The notes under the pieces: generated by a model
Seen by the model: only the letters and a program-made list of their open reading frames with translations
Told to the model about the DNA's origin: nothing
Database searches by the model: none
Shown: positions 26,399 to 36,035 of the stretch, in pieces
How positions within the stretch are numbered: position 1 is the first letter of the stretch
Layout of the letters: every line of letters begins with the position of its first letter
Made by a program: the position numbers and the translations under genes
DNA from: Neorhizobium tomejilense
Lineage (GTDB): Bacteria; Pseudomonadota; Alphaproteobacteria; Rhizobiales; Rhizobiaceae
Direction of reading: 5' to 3'
NCBI GenBank assembly: GCA_002968845.1
Contig: PVBG01000003.1
Span: forward strand, 393,161-457,160
DNA length: 64,000 nt

Positions 26399-26570
26399 GA
26401 TGGTCTCCGATACTTGAATGCGGCGCGTCTGATTTGCGCCGGACATTAGCCGCCCGCTTGGCGATTGTGTAGTGGGAAAACCGCCGCAGGCGCGTCGATT
26501 TCGTGTCGGGCACGGGTTCAAACGCCGCGGCTCATCCCTTATGTTCCCGGCGTCAATGAGGACTGCCCCG

Positions 26571-27359
26571 ATGAATCTCAACGCGCCTGCCTTCTCCAAG
26601 TTTTCCCACGAGGGTCTCGACCTTGCCTATTTCGACGAAGGCGATCCCTCGGGCGATCCGGTGCTGCTCATCCATGGGTTTGCCTCGAGCGCGCTGGTCA
26701 ACTGGGTGCATCCGGGCTGGCTGAAGACGCTGGGCGACGCGGGTTACAGGGTGATTGCCATGGACAATCGCGGGCATGGGGCAAGCGACAAGCCGCTCGA
26801 TCCGGAAGCCTATCGGCCATGGGTGATGGCCGAGGATTCGATGGCGCTCCTCGATCACTTGAGGATCCCGGAAGCGCATGTCTTCGGTTATTCGATGGGC
26901 GCACGCATCTCGGTCTTTTCCGCACTCGCCCATCCGCATCGGGTACGTTCCCTGGTTCTGGGAGGTCTCGGCATCGGCATGACCGACGGGGTAGGGGATT
27001 GGGACCCGATCGCAGACGCCTTGCTTGCCCCGTCGCTCGATGAGGTCAGCCATGCCCGCGGCCGGATGTTCCGCGCCTTTGCCGACCAGACGAAGAGCGA
27101 CAGGCAGGCCCTGGCCGCCTGTATCCGTGGCTCGCGGGATCTGGTGACCCGCGCGGACATGGGGCGGATCGACGCGCCGACCCTGATCGGGGTCGGAACC
27201 ACGGACGACATCGCCGGTTCCGCGCAGGAACTGGCCGCCTTGATGCCGCACGCGATTGCCCTCGATATTCCCGGACGTGACCACATGCTCGCGGTCGGCG
27301 ACCGGGTGTTCAAGAAGGCGGTTCTCGACTTCTACGCGGAACTCTCCGCAAGGCCGTAG
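26571..27359 (+). CDS. Alpha/beta-fold hydrolase
   Basis: A 262-residue alpha/beta hydrolase. Motifs: VLLIHGFASSALVNW (oxyanion region), the nucleophile elbow GYSMGARIS, and the catalytic histidine in PGRDHMLAVGD. The ATG at 26571 was chosen because similarity starts at NLNAPAFSKFSHEG. Substrate unknown; the family contains esterases, lactonases and dehalogenases. It is read alone, divergent from the zinc-finger gene. Confidence 0.85.
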   Translation: MNLNAPAFSKFSHEGLDLAYFDEGDPSGDPVLLIHGFASSALVNWVHPGWLKTLGDAGYRVIAMDNRGHGASDKPLDPEAYRPWVMAEDSMALLDHLRIPEAHVFGYSMGARISVFSALAHPHRVRSLVLGGLGIGMTDGVGDWDPIADALLAPSLDEVSHARGRMFRAFADQTKSDRQALAACIRGSRDLVTRADMGRIDAPTLIGVGTTDDIAGSAQELAALMPHAIALDIPGRDHMLAVGDRVFKKAVLDFYAELSARP

Positions 27360-27475
27360 GTTTCTTCATTCTTACGATCAACGGAATGCGATTTTGCGCC
27401 CATTGGTCTCGGCGTAAACTTATTCTATATACTGGCCTTGGAAAGCTCTGCCATACGGCAAACGAGGAGACGGCG

Positions 27476-28297
27476 ATGGCCGCAAGAACTGAAATCCGCC
27501 AGGAGCAGGTCGCAACGATGGATCCCATCTGGGATACGTTGCGCCAGGAGGCGCGCGCGGCAACCGAGCAGGACCCGCTGCTCGCCGCATTTCTGTATTC
27601 TGCCGTGCTCAACCATCGCTCGCTCGAGGAATGCGTCGTGCACCGCATCTGCGAGCGCCTCGCTCATGCGGATATACCGGACGTGCTTCTGCGCCAGACC
27701 TTCATGGAAATGCTGGCCGACTGGCCGGAATGGGGCGCGATCATGCGCGTCGACATCCAGGCCGTCTACGACCGCGATCCGGCCTGCCTGCGTTTCATGG
27801 AGCCGGTACTCTATTTCAAGGGGTTCCACGCAATCCAGGCGCACCGGCTGGCGCATTGGCTGTTCAACCGCGGCCGCCGCGATTTTGCGCTCTATCTGCA
27901 GAGCCGCGCCTCGTCCGTCTTCCAGACGGACATCAACCCGGCAGCCCGCATCGGCAAGGGTATCTTCCTCGACCACGCCACCGGCCTCGTGGTCGGCGAG
28001 ACGGCCGTCATCGGCGACAATGTCTCGATCCTGCATGGGGTGACGCTCGGCGGTACCGGCAAGGAAGGCGCCGACCGCCATCCGAAGATCGCCAACGGCG
28101 TCCTCATCGGTGCCGGCGCCAAGATCCTCGGCAATATCGAGGTCGGGTCGTGCTCGCGCGTCGCCGCGGGCTCGGTGGTCCTGAAGGCCGTACCGCCGAA
28201 GTCCACCGTCGCCGGCGTGCCGGCAAAGGTGGTCGGGAGCGCTGGGTGTTCGGAACCGTCGCGCCTGATGGACCAGCTTCTCGGAGCCGACGACTGA
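27476..28297 (+). CDS. cysE: Serine O-acetyltransferase
   Basis: A 273-residue enzyme making O-acetylserine from serine and acetyl-CoA, the first step of cysteine synthesis. An N-terminal helical domain (DPIWDTLRQEARA) is followed by the left-handed beta-helix with hexapeptide repeats (AARIGKGIFLDHATGLVVG, then VSILHGVTLGGTGKEG, with the catalytic His region) and the C-terminal GVPAKVVG. The ATG at 27476 is preceded by GAGGAGA. Feedback inhibition by cysteine is usual for the family. A 9-bp inverted repeat (28322-28351) follows the gene. Confidence 0.95.
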   Translation: MAARTEIRQEQVATMDPIWDTLRQEARAATEQDPLLAAFLYSAVLNHRSLEECVVHRICERLAHADIPDVLLRQTFMEMLADWPEWGAIMRVDIQAVYDRDPACLRFMEPVLYFKGFHAIQAHRLAHWLFNRGRRDFALYLQSRASSVFQTDINPAARIGKGIFLDHATGLVVGETAVIGDNVSILHGVTLGGTGKEGADRHPKIANGVLIGAGAKILGNIEVGSCSRVAAGSVVLKAVPPKSTVAGVPAKVVGSAGCSEPSRLMDQLLGADD

Positions 28298-28460
28298 TTC
28301 GTCTGCGTTTGCCCGCCGCTTGCCGATGTTTGGGGTTTGCTGAACATCGGCCCCCAACGAACCTCGCAAAAGAGCGGCAAAGGCTACTTCTGGCGGCTTT
28401 ACTTTCGCCTTTGTCCCATGCCAAAAGCGCCGCAACCGAGAACCGCTGACGGAGAGAAAC

Positions 28461-28664
28461 GTGAAACCGGACGAAATCAAAAAACTCGACGCCTATTTCA
28501 AGCGCGTGATCAATCCGCAGGCGATCGTCAAGGCGCGTCCGCGCAAGGACGACTCGGCCGAAGTCTACCTCGGAGACGAGTTTCTTGGCGTCGTCTATAT
28601 CGATGACGAGGATGGCGACCGCTCCTACAATTTTTCCATGGCGATCCTGGAAGTCGATCTCTGA
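28461..28664 (+). CDS. DUF3126 family protein
   Basis: A 67-residue acidic protein that fits DUF3126, a short alphaproteobacterial family of unknown function: KPDEIKKLDAYFKRVI then KDDSAEVYLGDEFLGVVYID and a C-terminal FSMAILEVDL. Full length for the family. GGAGAGAAACG precedes the ATG. No membrane segment or metal motif. A terminator follows 22 bp downstream. Confidence 0.85.
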   Translation: MKPDEIKKLDAYFKRVINPQAIVKARPRKDDSAEVYLGDEFLGVVYIDDEDGDRSYNFSMAILEVDL

Positions 28665-28686
28665 TCGAACCGGCCGCGACTTCAAG

Positions 28687-28710
28687 GCGGGCTGACAGGC
28701 CCGCTTTTTT
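28687..28710 (+). terminator. Rho-independent terminator after DUF3126 gene
   Basis: Stem GCGGGC/GCCCGC with a 6-base loop, followed by six T residues (28705-28710), 22 bp after the stop codon. Confidence 0.85.
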
Positions 28711-28836
28711 GATTCGTGCGGGCCGACCGCCGGGAAAGAAAATGGCTGCGGCGTTTTTGCACGGCTGGCTGCGATCCGCTGATATATCTTCACAAAATCA
28801 GGAAGGTGAATCGGTCTATGCAATCGCATGAATTCC

Positions 28837-28903
28837 GTTGCAACCAAAGGTGATTTTGCGCCGCACAAATCACCTTGACTTTTATCGGCACGCCGCTTTC
28901 TAT
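28837..28903 (+). promoter_or_regulatory. Candidate operator and promoter of the phasin gene
   Basis: A palindrome GTTGCAAC (28837-28844) is followed by a perfect 10-bp inverted repeat AAGGTGATTT / AAATCACCTT (28847-28856, 28867-28876). The right arm overlaps a -35-like TTGACT (28875-28880), with a -10-like TTCTAT 17 bases further on. Phasin promoters are commonly repressed by PhaR; that this is its site is inference. Confidence 0.4.
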
Positions 28904-28935
28904 CAGCGCATCCGAATAGAACAAAGGGACCGGCG

Positions 28936-29286
28936 ATGTTCAATTTCGATGAGGCCAACAAGAAGAGCAAGGAAACGATGGACGGGATGCTGAAGAGCTA
29001 TTCCGAGACCGCCAAGGGTTATCAGGCGATCGCCACCGAAGCGACCGACTATTCCAAGAAGTCCTTCCAGGACATGACGGGTTTCATGGAAGCGCTCGCT
29101 TCCACCCGCAGCGTCGAAGCGGCGTTCGAACTCCAGACCAATTATGTGAAGTCGGCTTACGAGAGCTTCATTGCCGAGTCGACCAAGATTACCGACATGT
29201 ATGCCGATCTCGCCAAGACGGCCTACAAGCCCTACGAAGCGCCGGTCGCCAAGTCGACCGCCGTGGTGACCGCAAACGCCGCGTAG
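28936..29286 (+). CDS. Phasin family protein
   Basis: A 116-residue helical protein of the phasin_2 type: MFNFDEANKKSKETMDGML, then SYSETAKGYQAIATEATDYSKKS and FELQTNYVKSAYESF as amphipathic helices, and an alanine-rich C-terminus. Phasins coat polyhydroxybutyrate granules and control their size. AAAGGGACC precedes the ATG. A candidate operator lies 60-100 bp upstream and a strong terminator downstream, so it is a single-gene unit. Some rhizobial homologues are attached to other roles; granule association is inferred from the family. Confidence 0.88.
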   Translation: MFNFDEANKKSKETMDGMLKSYSETAKGYQAIATEATDYSKKSFQDMTGFMEALASTRSVEAAFELQTNYVKSAYESFIAESTKITDMYADLAKTAYKPYEAPVAKSTAVVTANAA

Positions 29287-29325
29287 CGCGCATAGCGGCC
29301 CCCCCAAGCGACGCCTTCACGATAG

Positions 29326-29359
29326 AAGGCCGGCGGCGTTCAGCGCTGCCGGCCTTTTT
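29326..29359 (+). terminator. Rho-independent terminator after the phasin gene
   Basis: Stem of 13 bp (one G-T pair), AAGGCCGGCGGCG against CGCTGCCGGCCTT, 5-base loop, followed by a T-run (TTTTT), about 40 bp after the stop. Confidence 0.85.
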
Positions 29360-29536
29360 GATTCATGCCAATGCGGAAATACCCGACTTTCGGCATGTTC
29401 CATCATCTCTTTAGCGTAATAGTGATTGCGTGGCCGCAAAGGGGGCTTAAAATCCGCGTTCAATGAACTAAGTTAGGAAGACTAAAGTCCGGCCGTTCGG
29501 CCATTCGGACGAACCCGCCGGATGACTGGGGAATGA

Positions 29537-29896
29537 ATGAAGATGATCGCACTGCCGATCTTGATGCAAGCTGAAAAGGGTGGCGACGGAGACAACGCAA
29601 ATCGCGGTACCTCGGTCATCACGCGCACGAAGCCGAAAACAAAGAAGCCCAACCTCTACCGCGTACTGCTGCTGAATGACGATTATACGCCGATGGAGTT
29701 CGTCATCCACATTCTGGAACGTTTCTTTCAGAAGGACAGGGAGGCAGCGACGCGTATCATGCTCCACGTCCACAATCACGGCGTGGGGGAATGCGGAATA
29801 TTTACATACGAAGTAGCGGAAACCAAAGTGTCCCAGGTCATGGACTTCGCCCGGCAACACCAGCATCCGCTGCAATGTGTCATGGAAAAGAAGTGA
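29537..29896 (+). CDS. clpS: ATP-dependent Clp protease adaptor ClpS
   Basis: A 119-residue adaptor that delivers N-degron substrates to ClpAP. The core shows [19 protein letters not shown] with the substrate-pocket residues, then [19 protein letters not shown] and [13 protein letters not shown], as in the family. An unstructured N-terminus of about 35 residues precedes it. The ATG at 29537 lies close to clpA, whose GTG starts 11 bp after this stop: a standard clpS-clpA operon. Confidence 0.96.
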   Translation: MKMIALPILMQAEKGGDGDNANRGTSVITRTKPKTKKPNLYRVLLLNDDYTPMEFVIHILERFFQKDREAATRIMLHVHNHGVGECGIFTYEVAETKVSQVMDFARQHQHPLQCVMEKK

Positions 29897-29906
29897 GGAA
29901 CCCGAC

Positions 29907-32438
29907 GTGCCAACATTTTCGCCTAGTCTAGAAAAGGCGCTGCATCAGGCACTGACCTTTGCCAACGAGCGGCATCACGAATATGCCACGCTCGAGCACC
30001 TGCTTTTGGCGTTGATCGACGATGCCGACGCAGCCGCGGTCATGGGCGCTTGTAACGTCAATTTGGAAACGCTGCGCAAGACCGTCACCGACTATGTCGA
30101 TAATGAACTTGCCAACCTGATCACCGGTTATGACGAGGATTCCAAGCCGACCTCCGGCTTCCAGCGCGTCATCCAGCGCGCCGTCATCCACGTACAGTCC
30201 TCGGGCCGCGAGGAAGTGACCGGCGCCAACGTTCTCGTCGCGATCTTCGCGGAACGGGAAAGCCATGCGGCCTTTTTCCTGCAGGAGCAGGAAATGACCC
30301 GCTACGACGCGGTCAACTACATTTCTCACGGCATCGGCAAGCGCGCGGGCACCTCCCAGACCCGTACGCCGCGCGGGGCCGAAGACAGCGAGCCGGAAGC
30401 CAAGCCCTCCGCCCGCGACCAGGAGGAAGGTTCCGCCAAGAAGCCGCAGGATGCCCTCAAGGCCTATTGCGTCAACCTGAACGAAAAGGCCCGCGATGGC
30501 CGGATCGACCCGCTGATCGGCCGCCATGCCGAAGTCAACCGCACGATCCAGATTCTGTGCCGCCGTTCCAAGAACAACCCGCTCTATGTGGGTGATCCGG
30601 GCGTCGGCAAGACGGCGATCGCCGAAGGCCTCGCCAAGCGGATCATCGAAGGCAAGGTGCCGGAGGCGCTCGCCGACGCCACCATCTTCTCGCTCGACAT
30701 GGGCACGCTCTTGGCTGGCACCCGTTATCGCGGCGATTTCGAGGAACGCCTGAAGCAGGTCGTCAAGGAACTCGAAGAGTATCCGGGTGCGGTCCTGTTC
30801 ATCGATGAAATCCACACCGTCATCGGCGCCGGGGCCACCTCCGGCGGTGCGATGGATGCCTCGAACCTGTTGAAGCCGGCTCTGTCTTCGGGCTCGATCC
30901 GCTGCATCGGTTCGACCACCTACAAGGAATACCGCCAGTTCTTCGAAAAGGACCGGGCTCTGGTTCGCCGCTTCCAGAAGATCGACGTCAATGAGCCGTC
31001 GATCGAGGATGCGATCGAGATCATGAAGGGCCTGAAGCCTTATTTCGAGGACTATCACAAGCTGCGTTACACCAACGAGGCGATCAAGTCGGCCGTCGAA
31101 CTGTCGGCCCGCTACATCTCCGACCGCAAGCTTCCGGACAAGGCGATCGACGTGATCGACGAGACCGGTGCGGCCCAGATGCTGCTGCCGGCCTCCAAGC
31201 GCCGCAAGCTGATCACCGAGAAGGAGATCGAAGCAACGATCGCCACCATGGCGCGGATTCCGGCAAAGACCGTCTCCAAGGATGACGAGATGGTTCTCGC
31301 CAACCTGGAAAAGGAACTGCGTTCGGTCGTCTACGGCCAGGATGCGGCGATCGAAGCCCTGTCGACGGCGATCAAGCTCGCCCGTGCCGGCCTGCGCGAG
31401 CCGAACAAGCCGATCGGTTCCTACGTCTTCTCCGGCCCGACAGGGGTCGGCAAGACGGAAGTCGCCAAGCAGCTGGCCGCCTCGCTCGGCGTCGAGATAC
31501 TGCGCTTCGACATGTCGGAATATATGGAGCGCCACACGGTCTCGCGGCTGCTCGGCGCACCTCCCGGTTATGTCGGCTTCGACCAGGGCGGTCTCCTGAC
31601 TGATGGCGTCGATCAGCATCCACACTCGGTGGTCCTGCTCGACGAAATCGAGAAGGCGCATCCGGACATCTACAATATCCTGCTACAGGTCATGGACCAC
31701 GGTTCGCTGACTGACCACAACGGCAAGAAGATCGACTTCCGCAACGTCATCCTGATCATGACGACCAATGCGGGCGCGTCGGAAATGGCCAAGGCCGCCA
31801 TCGGCTTCGGTTCTTCCAAGCGCACCGGCGAGGACGAAGAGGCGATCAACCGCCTGTTCACGCCGGAATTCCGCAACCGTCTCGATGCGATCATCCCGTT
31901 CGCACCGCTGCCGACCGAGGTCATCCATCAGGTCGTGCAGAAGTTCGTCATGCAGCTCGAGACGCAGCTTTCGGAACGCAACGTCACTTTCGACCTGCAT
32001 CAGGATGCGATCGCCTGGCTGGCGGAAAAGGGTTACGACGAGAAGATGGGTGCCCGCCCGCTCTCGCGCGTCATCCAGGAATACATCAAGAAGCCGCTCG
32101 CCAACGAGATCCTGTTCGGCAAGCTGCGTAAGGGTGGCGTGGTTCGCGTTACCGTCGGCAAGGGCGAGGATGGCAAGGACAAGCTCATCCTCGACTCGAT
32201 TTCCGAAGCGACGCCCGTGAAGCCGAAGCCGGAGGCCGAGGTCAAAGAGGCCGCCGAGGAAGCCGAGGCCAAGGTCACCAAGCCCAAGGCGCCGAAGAAG
32301 TCGGCGTCCAAGGACAAGGACGGCGGCTCGGCCCGGGCTCGGGCCATGGTCGATGCGGATGTGATCGCTTCGGAAGATGCGCCGAAGACGCCGCCGCGCA
32401 AGAGCACCACGGTGCCGCGCGTGCCGAAGAGCAAATAA
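29907..32438 (+). CDS. clpA: ATP-dependent Clp protease ATP-binding subunit ClpA
   Basis: An 843-residue unfoldase with the N domain ([20 protein letters not shown]), two AAA+ modules with Walker [10 protein letters not shown] near residue 229 and GPTGVGKTE near 510, and an IGF loop (AAIGFGSS) for docking to ClpP. GTG start at 29907 with GAGGAA upstream; the ATG at 29877 lies inside clpS. Beyond the usual end (about residue 770) there is a tail of about 75 residues rich in Lys, Glu, Ala and Pro ([20 protein letters not shown]), longer than in E. coli ClpA (758 residues). The tail is probably disordered. Its role is unknown. Confidence 0.97.
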   Translation: MPTFSPSLEKALHQALTFANERHHEYATLEHLLLALIDDADAAAVMGACNVNLETLRKTVTDYVDNELANLITGYDEDSKPTSGFQRVIQRAVIHVQSSGREEVTGANVLVAIFAERESHAAFFLQEQEMTRYDAVNYISHGIGKRAGTSQTRTPRGAEDSEPEAKPSARDQEEGSAKKPQDALKAYCVNLNEKARDGRIDPLIGRHAEVNRTIQILCRRSKNNPLYVGDPGVGKTAIAEGLAKRIIEGKVPEALADATIFSLDMGTLLAGTRYRGDFEERLKQVVKELEEYPGAVLFIDEIHTVIGAGATSGGAMDASNLLKPALSSGSIRCIGSTTYKEYRQFFEKDRALVRRFQKIDVNEPSIEDAIEIMKGLKPYFEDYHKLRYTNEAIKSAVELSARYISDRKLPDKAIDVIDETGAAQMLLPASKRRKLITEKEIEATIATMARIPAKTVSKDDEMVLANLEKELRSVVYGQDAAIEALSTAIKLARAGLREPNKPIGSYVFSGPTGVGKTEVAKQLAASLGVEILRFDMSEYMERHTVSRLLGAPPGYVGFDQGGLLTDGVDQHPHSVVLLDEIEKAHPDIYNILLQVMDHGSLTDHNGKKIDFRNVILIMTTNAGASEMAKAAIGFGSSKRTGEDEEAINRLFTPEFRNRLDAIIPFAPLPTEVIHQVVQKFVMQLETQLSERNVTFDLHQDAIAWLAEKGYDEKMGARPLSRVIQEYIKKPLANEILFGKLRKGGVVRVTVGKGEDGKDKLILDSISEATPVKPKPEAEVKEAAEEAEAKVTKPKAPKKSASKDKDGGSARARAMVDADVIASEDAPKTPPRKSTTVPRVPKSK

Positions 32439-32460
32439 CAGTTTCGCATGGAACTCCTGC

Positions 32461-32489
32461 GATGCCGGGCTTGTCCCGGCATCGTCGTT
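32461..32489 (+). terminator. Hairpin terminator after clpA
   Basis: A 9-bp stem GATGCCGGG/CCCGGCATC with 5-base loop, 22 bp after clpA, followed by GTCGTTTT. The T-run is short, so termination may be partial. An ATG inside the stem (32462) is not a credible start for azlC. Confidence 0.65.
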
Positions 32490-32521
32490 TTGATGACGAG
32501 CCTTTTCCCATATCCGCCGGA

Positions 32522-33277
32522 ATGCCGATGTCTCCAGACAGTGATGACCGCAACGCCCTATCCTGGTTCTTTACCGGCATGCGGGGTCTGCTCTCGCTTC
32601 CGGCCCTCATTCTCCTGACCTCGATCGTCGGTTTCAGCGCCTTTGCGCTCGAATCGGGGCTGACGCGCGCCGAGGCGGTCTTCATGTCGCTGGCGATCTG
32701 GGCGCTTCCGGCGCAGGTCATCCTAGTCGGCAGCATGGCGGGCGGCGCCAACATCGCAGCCTGTTTCCTCGCAGTCACGCTCTCCTCGATCCGCATGATG
32801 CCGATGGTCGCCTCGGTCGTCCCGGAAATGCGAACGCGGCGCACGCCGATCTGGCTGCTGCTGATCCTGTCGCATTTCATCGCCATCACCTCCTGGGTGT
32901 TCGCGATCACCACGCTGCGCAACGTGCCACGCGAATACCGGGCAATCTATTTCGCCGGCTTCGGGGTGACTTTGACCTTGACGGGCACTCTTGTCGTTGG
33001 GGTCTTCTACGACATCGTTTCGGGCTTTCCACCGGTCGTCGCGGGCATACTCTTCTTCCTGACGCCGGTCTATTTCAACGCTTCCATCTGGGTGAGCGCA
33101 CACCAGCCGGTGGTCAAGATCGCCTTCGTGATGGGGATGATCCTCGGCCCGACGCTGGCGCTGGTGACCCCGCAATTCGACGTGCTTTGCGCCGGCGTCG
33201 GTGGCGGAACGGTGGCCTATCTGATCGACAGGGCGCGTCGGAAGAGAAAGCGCGTGGGGCAGGAGGGCAGGCGATGA
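32522..33277 (+). CDS. azlC: AzlC family branched-chain amino acid exporter, large subunit
   Basis: A 251-residue inner-membrane protein with about five or six hydrophobic segments (for example LPALILLTSIVGFSAFALE, then LWLLLILSHF and GILFFLTPVYF) of the AzlC family. With AzlD it exports branched-chain amino acids in other bacteria. The start is 32522 (or 32528); an upstream ATG falls in the clpA terminator. Its stop overlaps the azlD start (ATGA at 33274), so the two are coupled. Confidence 0.88.
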   Translation: MPMSPDSDDRNALSWFFTGMRGLLSLPALILLTSIVGFSAFALESGLTRAEAVFMSLAIWALPAQVILVGSMAGGANIAACFLAVTLSSIRMMPMVASVVPEMRTRRTPIWLLLILSHFIAITSWVFAITTLRNVPREYRAIYFAGFGVTLTLTGTLVVGVFYDIVSGFPPVVAGILFFLTPVYFNASIWVSAHQPVVKIAFVMGMILGPTLALVTPQFDVLCAGVGGGTVAYLIDRARRKRKRVGQEGRR

Positions 33278-33612
33278 TTGCCGAATACTGGACATTCATC
33301 GTCATCGCGGTCGCCGGTTTCCTGGCGACCGATATCTGGCGCTGGCTCGGGGTTTTCACCGGCAACCGGCTGAACGAGGATTCCGAGGCGCTGTATTGGG
33401 TGAGGGCGGTGGCGACCTCGCTCGTCATGGCCGTCACCGCGAAGCTGATCGTCTTCCCGAACGGCACGCTCGCCGGCACACCGCTCTGGCTGAGGGTCGG
33501 GGCCGCCGGCATCGGCTTTGCCGTGTTCCTGGCGACCGGCCGCAAGGTCGGCATCGGTGTGGCGGTGCCCATGGCGCTTCTGGTCGCCGGTCTCTGGTGG
33601 ATCGGGTTCTAG
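33274..33612 (+). CDS. azlD: AzlD family transporter small subunit
   Basis: A 112-residue protein with about four membrane segments (FIVIAVAGFLATDIW, VRAVATSLVMAVTA, VGAAGIGFAVFLATG, VAVPMALLVAGLWW), the AzlD partner of AzlC. Start ATG overlaps the azlC stop and has GGAGGGCAGGC upstream. Its stop is three bases before the convergent HIT gene. Confidence 0.86.
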   Translation: MIAEYWTFIVIAVAGFLATDIWRWLGVFTGNRLNEDSEALYWVRAVATSLVMAVTAKLIVFPNGTLAGTPLWLRVGAAGIGFAVFLATGRKVGIGVAVPMALLVAGLWWIGF

Positions 33613-33615
33613 AGG

Positions 33616-34047
33616 TCAGTTGCCCAGTTCGCCGATGATCTTCTCGGCATTCGCCGCCAGCACGTCATTATTCTCCATCTGGCCCGAATGGGGTTTCAAC
33701 GGCTGTCCTTCGTAACGCGGGACGACGTGGAAATGCAGATGGTAAACCGTCTGTCCGGCGGCGGGTTCGTTGAACTGGATGACCGTGATGCCGTCCGCTT
33801 CGAAAGCCTCTTTGGCGGCCCTGGCGAGCTTCTGTACCACCGGGATCACCTTTGAAAGCACGGCAGGATCGGCATCGAGGATATTGCGCGATGGGGCTTT
33901 CGGGACCACCAGAAGGTGACCGGGCGATTGCGGCATGACATCCATGAAGGCAAGGGTATCCTCATCCTCGTAGACCCGGTGGCACGGGATCTCGCCGCGC
34001 AGGATTTTTCCGAAGATGTTGTTGCTGTCGTAAGCCTGTCCGCTCAT
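33616..34047 (-). CDS. HIT family protein (HINT-like nucleotide hydrolase)
   Basis: A 143-residue histidine-triad protein. The triad HLHFHVVP is near the C-terminal half and the family start NIFGKILRGEIP is present. HINT-like members hydrolyse AMP-lysine or similar phosphoramidates; the true substrate is unknown. The start at 34047 (MSGQAYDSNNIF) is consistent with the family. Read toward azlD and convergent with it. Confidence 0.92.
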   Translation of the reverse strand: MSGQAYDSNNIFGKILRGEIPCHRVYEDEDTLAFMDVMPQSPGHLLVVPKAPSRNILDADPAVLSKVIPVVQKLARAAKEAFEADGITVIQFNEPAAGQTVYHLHFHVVPRYEGQPLKPHSGQMENNDVLAANAEKIIGELGN

Positions 34048-34092
34048 CGTGATGTCCTCTCCTTGGTTTTGTCGGCCCGATCTTTCCGAGCT

Positions 34093-35289
34093 CTAGTCCT
34101 GTTCCTGCTGGCGCTCGCCCTTACGGAAAGGGCTGTGCTCGGCGAGGTATTCCGTCATCTGCTCCACGTCTTCGCGCTCGTGCTCCAGATAGTCGGCGAT
34201 CGCGCGCCTCAGCCCCGCATGGGCGATATAGTGCATCGAATGGGTGGTGACAGGCAGGTAACCGCGCGCCAGCTTGTGTTCCCCTTGCGCGCCCGCCTCG
34301 ACCCGCTTCAGGCCCTTCGCAAGCGCGAAATCGATCGCCTGGTGGTAGCAGACCTCAAAATGCAGGAAGGGGTGGTCCTCGATACAGCCCCAGTGGCGGC
34401 CATAAAGCGCGTCCCCGCCGATGAAGTTGATCGCGCCGGCGACGTATTTTCCCTCGCGCTTGGCCATCACCAGCAGGATGTCCTCGGGCATGCGCTCGCC
34501 GATCAGCGAATAGAACGCCCGGGTGAGATAGGGACGGCCCCATTTGCGCCCGCCGGTATCCATGTAGAAGGTGAAGAACTGGTCCCAGATGTCCTCTGTG
34601 AGGTCCTTGCCGGTCAGCCAGTCGATCGTAATGCCGTTTTCCAGGGCTGAGCGGCGTTCCTTCTTCAGGGCTTTGCGTTTGCGCGAGGCGAGCGTCTCGA
34701 GAAAGGCGTCGTGGTTCTCATAACCCTCGTTGATGAAATGGAACTGCTTGTCGGTGCGGTGCAGGTAATCGGCCTCCTCGAAGGCTGCGACCTGGTCTTC
34801 CGCGACGAAGGTTACGTGCGCGGACGAGATGCCGAGTTGGCACGTCACCTCCTGGAGACCTGCGGCGAGCGTCAGCTCCGTCGACCCCCTGTCGTAACCG
34901 TCGCGGATGAGCAGGCGGGGTCCGCTCGCCGGCGTGAACGGCACGGTGCATTGCAGTTTCGGATAATAACGCCCGCCGGCGCGCTCGAAAGCGTCGGCCC
35001 AGCCGTGGTCGAAGACATATTCGCCCTGGCTGTGGCTTTTCAGATAACCGGGGACCGCGCCGATCAGCGTGCCCTTGTCGTCTTCGAGAAGCAGATGATG
35101 GCCGAGCCAGCCGGTCTTGGCGGTGGCCGAGCCCGATTCCTCCAGCGCCGAGAGAAAGGCGTGCGACAGGAACGGATTGTAGGGCACGTCCGAAGAGGAG
35201 GACTTGGAAGTGCCCGAGAGGCGCGACCAGCTTGTCGGGCTGATCGCGCAGAAGGACTTTTCGATGCGGATGGTAAGATTGCCGGTCAT
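34093..35289 (-). CDS. GNAT/FemAB-like protein (DUF482 family)
   Basis: A 398-residue protein of the COG3146/DUF482 group, which resembles peptidoglycan-linked FemAB and GNAT acyltransferases. Recognisable are NPFLSHAFLSALEESGS near residue 38, GYLKSHSQGEYVFDHGWADAFERAGG, TSGPR-like PASGPRLLIRDG, and ADYLHRTDKQFHFINEGY. The acyl donor and acceptor are unknown. It lies 45 bp from the HIT gene and 8 bp from the phosphodiesterase gene, so all may be co-transcribed. Confidence 0.8.
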   Translation of the reverse strand: MTGNLTIRIEKSFCAISPTSWSRLSGTSKSSSSDVPYNPFLSHAFLSALEESGSATAKTGWLGHHLLLEDDKGTLIGAVPGYLKSHSQGEYVFDHGWADAFERAGGRYYPKLQCTVPFTPASGPRLLIRDGYDRGSTELTLAAGLQEVTCQLGISSAHVTFVAEDQVAAFEEADYLHRTDKQFHFINEGYENHDAFLETLASRKRKALKKERRSALENGITIDWLTGKDLTEDIWDQFFTFYMDTGGRKWGRPYLTRAFYSLIGERMPEDILLVMAKREGKYVAGAINFIGGDALYGRHWGCIEDHPFLHFEVCYHQAIDFALAKGLKRVEAGAQGEHKLARGYLPVTTHSMHYIAHAGLRRAIADYLEHEREDVEQMTEYLAEHSPFRKGERQQEQD

Positions 35290-35297
35290 ACTCTGCT

Positions 35298-36035
35298 TTA
35301 CAGGGAGGGGGAGGTTGCCTCCCGCGGATCAAAACCTTCGAAGGTCATCTGGTCCGCATATTTATAGGTATGTTCGCGGCCGTTTGCATCCCTCACGGTC
35401 CAGGTAATGACCGGAATTCCAGTCGCTCTCTGGGCTGTGACGAACGTATTCGGCAGGTGGGGGTAGTGGTAGGAAATGAAGTCGAGGCCCAGTTGCATGG
35501 CCTCGGCGTGCTCGAAAAATTCTTCCGGCTTGTCGCCCATAGCAGTGAGGCCAAGCGGATAGGGCGAGCCGGCATTCTTGAGGTCGCGCAGGATGTGATA
35601 GTCGAAGCTCATCAGCGCCACCTTGCCCTGATAACCTTCGAGAACTTCGAGCACCGCTTCGGCAAACCCGTCGTCCTCGCCGTCGCCTTCGCGCCCCTTG
35701 ATCTCGATGACCAGAGGCACCTTGCCGGCGACGAGGGCCAGCATCTGCTTCAGGGTCGGCACCTTGTCCTTCGTAGCCCCGACCGCGAGCATGCCGAGTT
35801 CGGCCGAGGTCTTTTCGCGGATATCGCCCTTGATGCCGCAGAGCCGCTCGAGGTCGTGATCGTGAAAGACCACCGGAACGCTGTCGGCGGCAAGCTGCAC
35901 GTCGCATTCGATCGCAAAGCCGGCTTCCGCCGCGCGGGAAAAGGCAGACAGGGTGTTTTCCCAGACCTGGTGGTTCATGTCGTGAAAGCCGCGATGGGCG
36001 ACCGGGAGATCCTTGATCCAGGATGCGGAGGTCAT
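35298..36035 (-). CDS. Glycerophosphodiester phosphodiesterase
   Basis: A 245-residue GDPD enzyme that releases glycerol-3-phosphate from phospholipid head-group diesters. The TIM-barrel motifs are clear: AHRGFHDMNHQVWENTLSAF (first His, Asn), AIECDVQLAADSVPVVFHD with the metal Glu, Asp and His, and VIEIKG. Start ATG overlaps the RidA stop (ATGA). No signal peptide, so it is probably cytoplasmic (UgpQ-like) rather than periplasmic GlpQ. Confidence 0.92.
   Translation of the reverse strand: MTSASWIKDLPVAHRGFHDMNHQVWENTLSAFSRAAEAGFAIECDVQLAADSVPVVFHDHDLERLCGIKGDIREKTSAELGMLAVGATKDKVPTLKQMLALVAGKVPLVIEIKGREGDGEDDGFAEAVLEVLEGYQGKVALMSFDYHILRDLKNAGSPYPLGLTAMGDKPEEFFEHAEAMQLGLDFISYHYPHLPNTFVTAQRATGIPVITWTVRDANGREHTYKYADQMTFEGFDPREATSPSL

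Noticed and set aside
32462..32521. Upstream start of azlC at 32462
   Set aside because: The ATG falls within the stem of the clpA terminator and the added residues do not match the family.
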